DNA of 49,469 nucleotides from Kiritimatiellia bacterium (lineage in GTDB: Bacteria > Verrucomicrobiota > Kiritimatiellia > RFP12 > DVOR01). The notes below the pieces were generated by a model that worked only from the letters and a program-made list of their open reading frames with translations, had not been told where the DNA came from and did no database searches. Position numbers and translations under genes: made by a program. The DNA is taken from NCBI GenBank assembly GCA_017558005.1, contig JAFYWN010000017.1:1-49469 (forward strand). Direction: 5' to 3'. Below are positions 25,030 through 33,027 of this stretch, in pieces (the stretch's first letter is position 1; each line of letters begins with the position of its first letter).

Positions 25030-25584
25030 ATGCAAATTATTGCCACATCCATACCAGACGTCAAGGTCGTAATCCCGACGATTCATCGCGACTCCCGCGG
25101 CTACTTCTGTGAAATCTACAACGCAGAAGCCTATAAAGCCGCGGGGATTGATGCAGTTTTTGTGCAAGACAATGAAAGCCGCTCTATGCGTGGTGTCATT
25201 CGTGGCCTCCATTGGCAAGCGGGCCAACATGCACAAGCAAAACTCGTACGCGTCATTCGCGGTGCCGTCTGGGATGTGGCTGTCGACATTCGAAAGGATT
25301 CGCCAACCTTCGGTCACTATGTCGCCGACTTACTAACAGCGGAAAACGGCCATCAATTTTACATTCCCCGTGGGTTTGCCCATGGATTTGCAGTATTGGA
25401 AGACAACACCCTCTTCGCCTATAAGTGCGACAATTTTTATTGTCCTAGCGCAGAACGTGGCATGCAATTTGATGACCCTTCACTGAATATCCCATGGCCA
25501 AACTTAATGTGTGACCCCATTCTCTCTGAAAAGGATCGTCACCATCCCCCACTCGCAGAAATTACTCCTTGGGCATCAGTATGA
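25030..25584 (+). CDS. rmlC: dTDP-4-dehydrorhamnose 3,5-epimerase
   Basis: The 184-residue cupin protein shows RmlC motifs: DSRGYFCEIYN, VQDNESRS, RGLHWQAG with the catalytic histidine, VRVIRGAVWDVAVDIRKDSPTFG, and IPRGFAHGFAVLED. It epimerises C3 and C5 of dTDP-4-keto-6-deoxyglucose. It begins eight bases after rmlA with no clear ribosome-binding site, which suggests coupling. Its stop overlaps the next start by ATGA. Length and motifs are normal for the family. Confidence 0.93.
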   Translation: MQIIATSIPDVKVVIPTIHRDSRGYFCEIYNAEAYKAAGIDAVFVQDNESRSMRGVIRGLHWQAGQHAQAKLVRVIRGAVWDVAVDIRKDSPTFGHYVADLLTAENGHQFYIPRGFAHGFAVLEDNTLFAYKCDNFYCPSAERGMQFDDPSLNIPWPNLMCDPILSEKDRHHPPLAEITPWASV

Positions 25585-26336
25585 AACGCTTTCTCATAGG
25601 CTTAATCGCTGTTTGCACAGTGTTTTCTGCACAAGCCACAAGCCTCGCTGAAATTGAGCCCCGAAGCCTTCTCTTGCGTGAGGCTTTTAATATTTGTCTC
25701 TTTGGCTATAGCGAAAAGATCGATTACTGCGCATGGGCCAACTCATTTGCGGCGACTGGCGACCATGAAATGGCCACAGAGATGGCCATAGCCTACGAGG
25801 ACCATTTCCTAAAAAGCAAGCGTCCTACGCTTAAAACGATTGACACACTGCTGAATGACTTCCCCCGTTGTGACCATATTTTGAATTTAGCAGCTTGGTG
25901 TTATTACCTTATGGGAAATGATCTTGAGCAAGCCTATGCAATAATTCGTCAAATCAAACAGCCCACAGTTGCTTCACGTGACACCTTGGCGATGATTATG
26001 CTCAAACGTGGCTTCCCCTCCGAAGCATTGCAAATTTATTTAGATTTACTTCCTGAGGTCTACGTTGATTTAGCAACACGAGACATCTATATCCATTGTT
26101 TACAAGCTTATATTGTCTATAACCGCGCAGGAGATGTGCTTTATAAAAACGGACTTCATCCAGAAGCGGCAAAGCTTTGGCATGAAGCCCGAAAAATTGG
26201 ATCGATTTTTCAGAAGCGCTATCAGCTTGACCCCGATGAATTAACTGGTGGTGAAATTGATTTCTACCGATTAAAACAAAAGATTAAAGCAATTAAAATT
26301 AAGCTTCAATCCGCTAACGCAACGACAACATCGTAA
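25581..26336 (+). CDS. Exported helical-repeat (TPR-like) protein of unknown function
   Basis: The start overlaps the rmlC stop by four bases (ATGA), so it belongs to the polysaccharide operon. The 251-residue product begins with a signal peptide (about 1-18, ending AQATS). The rest is all helix, with pairs of helices that resemble TPR-like repeats (LNLAAWCYYLMGNDLEQAYAII at about 98-119, broken repeats around 130-155 and 185-205). I recognise no family. A periplasmic scaffold for polysaccharide export or assembly would fit the position, but that is only an inference from context. The 3' end overlaps that of the minus-strand methyltransferase gene by 23 bases. Confidence 0.7.
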   Translation: MKRFLIGLIAVCTVFSAQATSLAEIEPRSLLLREAFNICLFGYSEKIDYCAWANSFAATGDHEMATEMAIAYEDHFLKSKRPTLKTIDTLLNDFPRCDHILNLAAWCYYLMGNDLEQAYAIIRQIKQPTVASRDTLAMIMLKRGFPSEALQIYLDLLPEVYVDLATRDIYIHCLQAYIVYNRAGDVLYKNGLHPEAAKLWHEARKIGSIFQKRYQLDPDELTGGEIDFYRLKQKIKAIKIKLQSANATTTS

Positions 26337-27447
26337 GCGTTTCGAAGTGTGCTGTTCGCGGGAAAAAGTCAAACAATTGGATTGAATCAATCTGATATTG
26401 CGTTGACAACTGAGCCAAATCTCTTGCCAAAGTGTCTGGTCCGCAAGAAACATAGGCTATGCGCGAAGGTGCATGCTCCAAAAGATTTTGTCGCACTTCA
26501 TCCGAAAGTCCATCTCGCGGAGGATCAACAATCCACAAATCTGCCTCAGGCAAATGACTCGGGAGACACTCGCTTGGAGCACATCGATAATCTGCCTTAA
26601 TCCCCATTTGACGCGCATTTGCCTTTGCGGAGGCTACGGCTGACGCGGAGGTTTCCAAGCCAAAAATCTCTTGTGCGCCTGCTTGTGCTGCCACAAAACC
26701 AAACAACCCCGTCCCGCAATACAAATCAAATACGCGGCGACATCCCTTTACGCGCTCACGAAACGCATTTAGTAATAACTCCGCACAGGAGAGGTTGACT
26801 TGGAAAAAGGCATCTGCCGCCACACTCAAGGTTAGCCCAGCAATTGATTCAGTTAATTGCCCTTCGGGAGCTCGCCCTAAACCGACTACCACCCCGTCTT
26901 GCGGCGTGTACCGTAAAACCACACGTTCGCCAGGCTTTACCCTTCGCAGAGCCAATTTATCGGCGCGAAGTTGGCGTAGCAAATCATTGATTGGCGCACA
27001 AGATAACGGGCATGACCCAACATTAATCACCGTACGATTATCTTCTCCAATATAACCAAGTCGCTTCCCGTCCCAATGCAAGGTGAGCTTATTGCGATAA
27101 TGGAGCGAACGAGGCGAGGCGATTGGCGGCAAAAAGTTCGGCGCCTCCAAACGTCCAATGCGTTGCAACAACGTTTGAAGTTGGTGCTGCTTCAGCGCCA
27201 CCTCCGCGGGATAATTCAGGTGGGCATAGACCATGCCAGGCACAACGGTCTCCTCGGATTCACAACGATCCGGGGAAGCCTTCAAAACCTTCACTAACCG
27301 CGCTTGGGCGAAGCGCTTCTTCTTTCGAAGGATCTCCACCTCTACCCGTTCGCCAATCAATGCACCAGGAACAAAAATTACACCCTCGTCCGTGCGTGCA
27401 ACCCCTGCTCCACCGTAGCCGACATCCTGAATTTCAACTTCAATCAT
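26314..27447 (-). CDS. RumA/RlmD-family RNA (uracil-5-)-methyltransferase, no Fe-S cysteine cluster
   Basis: The 377-residue protein starts with a TRAM domain (MIEVEIQDVGYGGAGVAR, about 1-55). The SAM-dependent domain shows DLYCGTGLFGFVAAQAG and IVDPPRDGLS. The catalytic cysteine is C335 in YVSCGPDTLARDL, and E369 in FPRTAHFETL is the general-base position. The family methylates C5 of a uridine in 23S rRNA or tRNA. Canonical RumA/RlmD carries four cysteines that hold a 4Fe-4S cluster after the TRAM domain; here that segment (about 58-75) lacks the CxxC pattern. It lies 21 bases after the M20 gene. Confidence 0.87.
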   Translation of the reverse strand: MIEVEIQDVGYGGAGVARTDEGVIFVPGALIGERVEVEILRKKKRFAQARLVKVLKASPDRCESEETVVPGMVYAHLNYPAEVALKQHQLQTLLQRIGRLEAPNFLPPIASPRSLHYRNKLTLHWDGKRLGYIGEDNRTVINVGSCPLSCAPINDLLRQLRADKLALRRVKPGERVVLRYTPQDGVVVGLGRAPEGQLTESIAGLTLSVAADAFFQVNLSCAELLLNAFRERVKGCRRVFDLYCGTGLFGFVAAQAGAQEIFGLETSASAVASAKANARQMGIKADYRCAPSECLPSHLPEADLWIVDPPRDGLSDEVRQNLLEHAPSRIAYVSCGPDTLARDLAQLSTQYQIDSIQLFDFFPRTAHFETLTMLSLR

Positions 27448-27468
27448 TCGTATTGACTCCGCCAGCCA

Positions 27469-28845
27469 TTATGCCAAAGCCGTGAAAATCTGTGCACCCC
27501 AACGCACCCCATCGGTAAATTGAGCCAAGGAATAGGACTCATTCGGGCAATGGATGCGATCTTCCTGCATACCAAATCCAACCAATAGGGGTGCCGCACC
27601 CGTGATGTCACGCAAGCGTGCAACAATCGGGATTGATGCGCCTTCCCATGTTAAGACGGCGCCACGTTCATCAAAGGTATTGAGCAAATCGTGGGCGATG
27701 CGCATCACTGGACTATCAATCGGCAAACGGAATCCAGGCTCGCATCCGGTCAAATCCGTTAATTCCAAGGTCAATCCACGCGGGCAATACTGTTCAAAGT
27801 GAGCCTTCAAGCACTCCCAAACACGCGCAGGACTTTGTCCAGGAACAAGACGACATGAAATTTTTGCGATTGCATGCGTTGGAATCACCGTCTTAGAACC
27901 AGGGCCACCATAACCACTGTGAATTCCATTCACTTCTACCGTTGGACGGAATGCATTACGCACAATTGCAGGAACGCCGCGTTCGCCGCCCACAGGAAGC
28001 ACGCCAATTTCCCGTTCATATGCGTTTTCATCAAATCCACTCTCCGTTGCAAGAGCAAACTCTGCCTCGGTCGGATCTTCAATACCATCACAGAAGCCTT
28101 CCACGGCAATCGCACCATCTGCAGTATGAAGCGATGCGACTAAACTTGCAATCCCCTGCGCAGGATTCGGTGCGATTCCACCATGCTGACCAGAGTGCAA
28201 GTCATACTTGGGTCCATGCAACGTCACGGTGAAGTGAATCACACCGCGAAGTCCCGCAACAATCGCAGGGCGTCCACTGGCATCTTTGCCTGTATCTGCG
28301 ACCAATAGGACATCCGCGGCCAAACGTTTCCGCAAGTCATAGGACAAATCAGCCAAAACGCCACTGCCACTTTCCTCTTGCCCCTCTAAGACCAAACGAA
28401 TCGAGGGCAACTTTTCACCACTTTCAATTGCCGCACGAAGCCCCTGCAATAAGGAAAACCACTGTCCCTTGTCATCCTGCGCACCACGAGCATAGATACG
28501 CCCCTCACGTTCAGAGGGCTCAAATGGAGGCGTTTCCCACTGATCCAATGGGTCCACTGGTTGAACATCATAATGGCCATAAACCAAAATCGTACGTTCT
28601 GCATCAGGTAGCAAGCGTTCCGCCACAACAAGCGGAGGAAGCGCAGGACTCTTTTCTACTAAATCGGCAGTAAATCCGAGCTTCTCCAAAAAGTCCTTAA
28701 TCCACAGTGCGCATGCCACACAATCCCCCACGCGTTCAGGATCGGCTCCAATCGTTGGGAAACGTAATAAGGTGTAGTAATCTTCAAGGATTTCGCAACG
28801 GTGTTGTTCAAACCAAGTATCAATCTGTTCACGTGTCATTGTCAT
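27469..28845 (-). CDS. M20-family metallopeptidase (dipeptidase)
   Basis: The 458-residue protein fits the M20 family: LVYGHYDVQPVDPLDQWETPPFEP gives the first metal histidine and aspartate, RGAQDDKGQ the bridging aspartate, EGQEESGSG the catalytic glutamate and a ligand, and HSGQHGG begins the lid domain. The substrate is probably a dipeptide or short peptide; relatives include succinyl-diaminopimelate desuccinylase and carnosinase, but the length and DVQPVDP motif fit the dipeptidase branch. No signal peptide, so cytoplasmic. The ATG at 28845 has AAAGG four bases upstream; 28839 is an alternative. Confidence 0.88.
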   Translation of the reverse strand: MTMTREQIDTWFEQHRCEILEDYYTLLRFPTIGADPERVGDCVACALWIKDFLEKLGFTADLVEKSPALPPLVVAERLLPDAERTILVYGHYDVQPVDPLDQWETPPFEPSEREGRIYARGAQDDKGQWFSLLQGLRAAIESGEKLPSIRLVLEGQEESGSGVLADLSYDLRKRLAADVLLVADTGKDASGRPAIVAGLRGVIHFTVTLHGPKYDLHSGQHGGIAPNPAQGIASLVASLHTADGAIAVEGFCDGIEDPTEAEFALATESGFDENAYEREIGVLPVGGERGVPAIVRNAFRPTVEVNGIHSGYGGPGSKTVIPTHAIAKISCRLVPGQSPARVWECLKAHFEQYCPRGLTLELTDLTGCEPGFRLPIDSPVMRIAHDLLNTFDERGAVLTWEGASIPIVARLRDITGAAPLLVGFGMQEDRIHCPNESYSLAQFTDGVRWGAQIFTALA

Positions 28846-28872
28846 GTCACCTTTCTATAGAAAATCAAATCA

Positions 28873-30612
28873 TTAATGACTATTTCCCGCCTCTGAGAGT
28901 TCTATCGGCACACCCGCCTTCTGTGGCATCTGTGCACCAAGTTCATGCAAGCGTTGATTCATCATACGAAATAGCTTCTTAACGAGTGCTGGACGTTTTT
29001 TTGCCTGATTCTTCTCTTCTGAAACGTCGGAAACAACGTTATACAGCTCTTTTTCACCAGAAGCATGGTGCCAAATCAGCTTCCATTCCCCCGTCCGTAA
29101 AACCGAGTAACACTGATATGCACGCTTTGAGGGCTCACGCGAAATCGTTGGGTAATGAATCAAAATCGGGCGAGTTTTTTCTGGCCCCGCCTCCCCTTCA
29201 AAGAGTTTGCGCAATGAAATCCCATCAATTTGTTGCATGCGTGCTTGACCATCCACCGAGGCCTCTGCAGGAGTCACTGCGCAATCCAAAGAGGAAACCT
29301 CCTCCATCCCTGCATAATCCAAAATCGTAGAAAATACATCTTCGCAAATGATTGGTGTATGACAAACAGTTCCACCCTTAATTCGTTGCGGCATCCAAAC
29401 AATAAACGGCACACGAATGCCCCCCTCGTAACAAGCACCCTTGCCTTCCTTTAATGGAGAATTTGCCGAAGCGTCAACCAGGCCTGGTCGTTGCGTCGGA
29501 TCGGAAAGCCCACCATTATCACTCATGAAAATAACCAACACCTCACGCCCTGTCCGCGCCTTACGATCAATCGCCCAGTCTAAAACTTCCCCTAAGCTTG
29601 CATCAATCCCCTCAACTAAATCACAATAATTACGTTCATTCGCATTCCATGGAAAGGTATCCTCTGGATCTTCACGCTCCTTTCGATTCGGATGAAGCGC
29701 AAATTCATCACCGTGGGGTGTATGAAGGGCGAAATGACTCAAATAGAGAAAGGCAGGTTTTGTCGCATCTTGTGCCTCGACAGCCGCCAAAGCCTCACGC
29801 GTCAGTGCGGCCGTCAACATCTTACCGTCCATTTGATGTGCGTCTAAACCAAAAACTTCGCCACCGTAATGCGAGGCCGATGCTGCACGATAGGAGGAGG
29901 CTTGAGCGCAATGTGAACCCGAAATATTCACATCAAATCCCAAACGGCACGGATTCTGTCCAGGGGTCGCTGCATCTGTCTTTGCAAATCCATCCCCTGC
30001 GCCAAACTGTGCTTTCCCAGCTAAAATCGTTGTATAGCCTACTTGCTTCAATAACATGGGTAGCGTCATCGCACAACAATACGGACGCGTAAGCGTATAC
30101 GCCACCTCTGCCGTGGCCGGATAGACTGCCCCATCCAAATTAAAAGCATTCCGCGTAACGCCCACTGGAGGCGTTCCTTTGGGTTGCAACCCATTAACTG
30201 CCCAATTCGCCTCTGTCACCTCCTCAAAGGTCACCCCTTCATTCGGCAGATGATTCACCCTACCCACGGGATTCGTTACGGCATGGCGAGCAGCATTCAT
30301 CCCTGTTAAAATTGAGACACGCGTTGACGAACAAGAGGGTTGCGCATACGCCGCAGAGAAGAGCATCCCCTCGGTTGCCATGCGCGCTTGATGCGGCGTG
30401 TGATAACGTTCATTCAGCGGAGTCCTACGCGGATGCGCGCCATTGTTTGGATACCAAAACGGCACACCCGAATCTTGCCATCCCATATCGTCAACAAGAA
30501 AGAGCACAATGTCAGGCTGCGCCATGGGTTCAACGTCTCGTGCGAATGCCCAACACACCAAAAGTGCTAAGGCACCTAAGAGCCACCCACGTAAATCTGT
30601 TCGGTTAAACAT
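28873..30612 (-). CDS. Exported sulfatase of the formylglycine type
   Basis: The 579-residue protein has an N-terminal hydrophobic segment (about 8-24, signal peptide or anchor). The alkaline-phosphatase-like fold follows with metal ligands D41-D42 in FLVDDMGWQD. The active-site motif is C94-S-S-T-R98 in PSCSSTRVSILTG. The third position is Ser rather than the common Pro or Ala. The cysteine would need conversion to formylglycine by a maturation enzyme not seen here. Further family segments are LSHFALHTPH and VIFMSDNGG. It removes sulfate esters, probably from sulfated glycans. It lies 27 bases before the M20 gene; the ribosome-binding site is GAGGT. Confidence 0.9.
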   Translation of the reverse strand: MFNRTDLRGWLLGALALLVCWAFARDVEPMAQPDIVLFLVDDMGWQDSGVPFWYPNNGAHPRRTPLNERYHTPHQARMATEGMLFSAAYAQPSCSSTRVSILTGMNAARHAVTNPVGRVNHLPNEGVTFEEVTEANWAVNGLQPKGTPPVGVTRNAFNLDGAVYPATAEVAYTLTRPYCCAMTLPMLLKQVGYTTILAGKAQFGAGDGFAKTDAATPGQNPCRLGFDVNISGSHCAQASSYRAASASHYGGEVFGLDAHQMDGKMLTAALTREALAAVEAQDATKPAFLYLSHFALHTPHGDEFALHPNRKEREDPEDTFPWNANERNYCDLVEGIDASLGEVLDWAIDRKARTGREVLVIFMSDNGGLSDPTQRPGLVDASANSPLKEGKGACYEGGIRVPFIVWMPQRIKGGTVCHTPIICEDVFSTILDYAGMEEVSSLDCAVTPAEASVDGQARMQQIDGISLRKLFEGEAGPEKTRPILIHYPTISREPSKRAYQCYSVLRTGEWKLIWHHASGEKELYNVVSDVSEEKNQAKKRPALVKKLFRMMNQRLHELGAQMPQKAGVPIELSEAGNSH

Positions 30613-30635
30613 CCGACGCTACCTCAAAAAGAAGT

Positions 30636-31394
30636 TTAGAATGGCAACTCAAAATCAATGAATGAAACGTCCAATGTTGCCTTTTCCGAAAGCCATTCTC
30701 CCAAGGCCCGCACTCCAAAACGTTCCGTTGCGTAATGCCCAGCAAAAAAGCCATTCATGTTTAATTGCTTTGCCAAATTGTAAGCGACCAAATTCACTTC
30801 ACCGCAAAGGTACGCATCTAATCCCTCTGCCGCAGCACTTTCCACACCTTCTGGAGCACCCCCCGAACAAATCCCAACGCGTTGAATCCGCTCTGGGCCA
30901 TAATCCAATCGCTCTAATCGTTTCGGTTGCACCACTTTTGTGACCAGCGCGGCAAATGCATCACGCGAAAGCGGTTCTTGAAGCTCGCCCGCGAAGCCGA
31001 TCTTTTGGCCGTGATAGTCCATAAATGGTCGCACATTCTGCAAGGCCAATCCCTTTGCCAACTGCGCATTATTCCCCAATTGTGGATGCGCATCCAACGG
31101 CAAATGAGCGGCATACACTGCCAAATTTAAGCGAATCGCACACTCTAATAGACGATAATTTAATCCAGTAATCCGTGCGAGCGAGCCGCCCCAAGAAAAG
31201 CCATGATGCACAATGACCATCTGTGCTCCACGCAATGCTGCCGCCTCAAACGTTTCAATTGAGGCATCCACAGCCGTTGCGACCGACAAAATTTCCCCAC
31301 GATTCTCCAACTGCAATCCATTATTGGAAACATCTTTGAAAGCATTCAGGCGAAGCTCTGCATCCAACAACGCCGCGATCTCATGACACGTCAT
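30636..31394 (-). CDS. NIF3-like / DUF34 metal-binding protein
   Basis: The 252-residue protein matches the NIF3/YbgI (DUF34) family: MTCHEIAALLDAEL opening helix, NNGLQLENRGEILSVATAVDAS, VIVHHGFSWGG with the paired metal histidines, and a late GHYATERFGVRALG. Proteins of the family have been called GTP cyclohydrolase 1 type 2, but the true role is unsettled. I start at the ATG 31394 (GGAG nearby and the family start), not an ATG 45 bases upstream. The following sulfatase gene begins 24 bases away. The upstream gene ends 66 bases before. Confidence 0.85.
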   Translation of the reverse strand: MTCHEIAALLDAELRLNAFKDVSNNGLQLENRGEILSVATAVDASIETFEAAALRGAQMVIVHHGFSWGGSLARITGLNYRLLECAIRLNLAVYAAHLPLDAHPQLGNNAQLAKGLALQNVRPFMDYHGQKIGFAGELQEPLSRDAFAALVTKVVQPKRLERLDYGPERIQRVGICSGGAPEGVESAAAEGLDAYLCGEVNLVAYNLAKQLNMNGFFAGHYATERFGVRALGEWLSEKATLDVSFIDFELPF

Positions 31395-31460
31395 CTTTTT
31401 CTCCAAAAAAACCGCGGGTGTATTTTCACGCCGCGGCATTAAAAATATCCTGAAATAAAT

Positions 31461-32654
31461 TTAGCTCAGTAACATCACTTCTGGCACTTTAAATTCGGTC
31501 CACTTCTCTTGGCGACCCTCTGACGTAAAGACCATGCTACGATACGCTAAATCATTAAACGTGGCCACGCGCAAAGCTAAATCGACGCCGATATAGTTTT
31601 CTTTACTCTTCTTACCCGCGCGTTCCGCAATGATTGCCGCAGAGAAATCACGGTATGCCGCAGCCAATGCTGCCACATAGGCCTCATCATCCCCATACGG
31701 TTCTGCAAAACGATTCTTTCCTGCCGTAGCTACCACTGCCGCCTTAGGCGCCTTCACGGCCACCTTGCCATCCGCAGTTACAAGAGTCCACTGTTCTGCA
31801 GAGGCCTGCTTCCAATGGACAGACCCCTTGTCACCATAAATGGAGATAGTAATTCCGTCAGCCTCACCCAAAGCAATCTGACTGACCGCAATCATACCAA
31901 GTGCACCATTGTTGAAGCGCAACATAACCGTTGCATCATCATCCATCAGACGCCCTGCCACTGCAGGTCGTCCCACTGCACAAAGCGCCGACATCTCAAG
32001 GCCCGTCGCCCACTCAGCCAACAATGCACACGGACCAGCCAAATCATAAATCGCGCCTGCCGCGCCACAGCGCCGCGGGTCCACACGCCATCCTGCGCTA
32101 CGATTCCCCGCAGTCTCCAAGCGGACGCCCATCCAACCATGATAATAACGCGTATCGACACGGCGAATATTACCAATCCCTGCCTCAAGAACAAACTTAC
32201 GCAATTGGGCTAATGCTGGATAAAACGGGAAAACGTACGCCGTGCCGTAAAGCTCTTTACTCATTAATGTTCGGCGCTTTAAATTCTGCGCCTCATCCAT
32301 ATTGCAACTCATCGGCTTTTCAGAAAACACAGGGAACCCTGCATCAAAGGCCGCCATTGTAACAGGATAATGCATATTGTTCGGCGCAATCACCGTGACT
32401 AAATCAATCCGTTCATCTCCAGTATTTTTCGCTTCTCGACGAAACATATCGCGATAAACACCATACACACGCGTTACATCAAGTCCAAGAGCTTTACCCG
32501 TTTCAAAGGAACGTTGACGCGTTGATCCAAATGCACCACAGACGAGCTCAAGACACCCGCTCGCCTCAATTGCCGCACGATGAATCTTACCGGCGAAAGA
32601 ATCATTTCCGCCTCCAACCATCGCGACCTTTAGTTTTTTCTGTTGCTTTGCCAT
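31461..32654 (-). CDS. Gfo/Idh/MocA-family oxidoreductase
   Basis: The 397-residue protein opens with a Rossmann nucleotide site, KVAMVGGGNDSFAGKIHRAA (about 8-28), and has VTVIAPNNMHYPVTMAAFDAGFPVFSEKPM (given as a family stretch around 85-115), with EKP holding the catalytic lysine. The C-terminal beta domain follows (VDTRYYHGWMG). Such enzymes oxidise or reduce sugars or inositols with NAD(P). The substrate is unknown. With sulfatase and peptidase genes downstream it may take part in use of host glycans, which is an inference. The ribosome-binding site is AAAGGTG. Confidence 0.88.
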   Translation of the reverse strand: MAKQQKKLKVAMVGGGNDSFAGKIHRAAIEASGCLELVCGAFGSTRQRSFETGKALGLDVTRVYGVYRDMFRREAKNTGDERIDLVTVIAPNNMHYPVTMAAFDAGFPVFSEKPMSCNMDEAQNLKRRTLMSKELYGTAYVFPFYPALAQLRKFVLEAGIGNIRRVDTRYYHGWMGVRLETAGNRSAGWRVDPRRCGAAGAIYDLAGPCALLAEWATGLEMSALCAVGRPAVAGRLMDDDATVMLRFNNGALGMIAVSQIALGEADGITISIYGDKGSVHWKQASAEQWTLVTADGKVAVKAPKAAVVATAGKNRFAEPYGDDEAYVAALAAAYRDFSAAIIAERAGKKSKENYIGVDLALRVATFNDLAYRSMVFTSEGRQEKWTEFKVPEVMLLS

Positions 32655-32803
32655 ACTCGCACCTTTGGTCTACAATAACAACAAACTAAAACAATAGACT
32701 AAAATTACCAATTCTCGCCAATATGTTACACTATTTTTGCTTATTTTACAACCAAAAAAATCTTAAACATACGCCCTGATTTACACAAAATACATCCTCT
32801 GTA

Positions 32804-32908
32804 GCACAGATAAAAAACTAAAAAAAGAAAAGAGTCACTCCAAAAATCATGATGCACCTCTTCAAGTGCGAGTTGCACAGATAAAAGAATAAAAAAGAAA
32901 AGAGTCAC
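32804..32908. repeat. Duplicated terminator segment next to the tRNA
   Basis: Bases 32804-32838 and 32875-32908 are near copies (GCACAGATAAAA, then an A-rich stretch, then AAAGAAAAGAGTCAC), with a period of about 70 bp. The second copy is one arm of the tRNA-Ser terminator. The first copy keeps that arm but lacks the other. This looks like a partial tandem duplication of the tRNA 3' flank followed by decay. Confidence 0.7.
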
Positions 32909-32924
32909 CGGAGTGACTCTTTTC
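32886..32924 (-). terminator. Intrinsic terminator after secDF and tRNA-Ser
   Basis: GAAAAGAGTCAC (32897-32908) pairs perfectly with GTGACTCTTTTC (32913-32924) around CGGA. On the minus strand the stem runs into a T-rich run (complement of 32886-32896), so it ends the minus-strand unit seven bases after the tRNA. Confidence 0.9.
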
Positions 32925-32930
32925 TAAATT

Positions 32931-33018
32931 TGGCGGAGAGGGAGGGATTCGAACCCCCGGAACCTTGCGGTTCAACGGTTTTCAAGACCGCCGCATTCAA
33001 CCGCTCTGCCACCTCTCC
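32931..33018 (-). tRNA. tRNA-Ser (anticodon UGA)
   Basis: On the minus strand the acceptor arms GGAGAGG (complement of 33012-33018) and CCTCTCC (complement of 32935-32941) pair, followed by discriminator G and an encoded CCA. The anticodon stem-loop reads CGGTCTTGAAAACCG, with anticodon TGA. A long variable arm (about 13 bases, GAACCGCAAGGTTC) and the T arm GGGGGTTCGAATCCCTC fit a class II serine tRNA of 88 bases. It lies nine bases downstream of secDF and shares its terminator, so it is probably cut from the secDF transcript. Confidence 0.97.
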
Positions 33019-33027
33019 TAAAAGGGA

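Noticed and set aside
26314..26336. A frameshift or misassembly at the overlapping 3' ends of two genes
   Set aside because: Both frames are intact to their stops, and a 23-base convergent overlap is normal.
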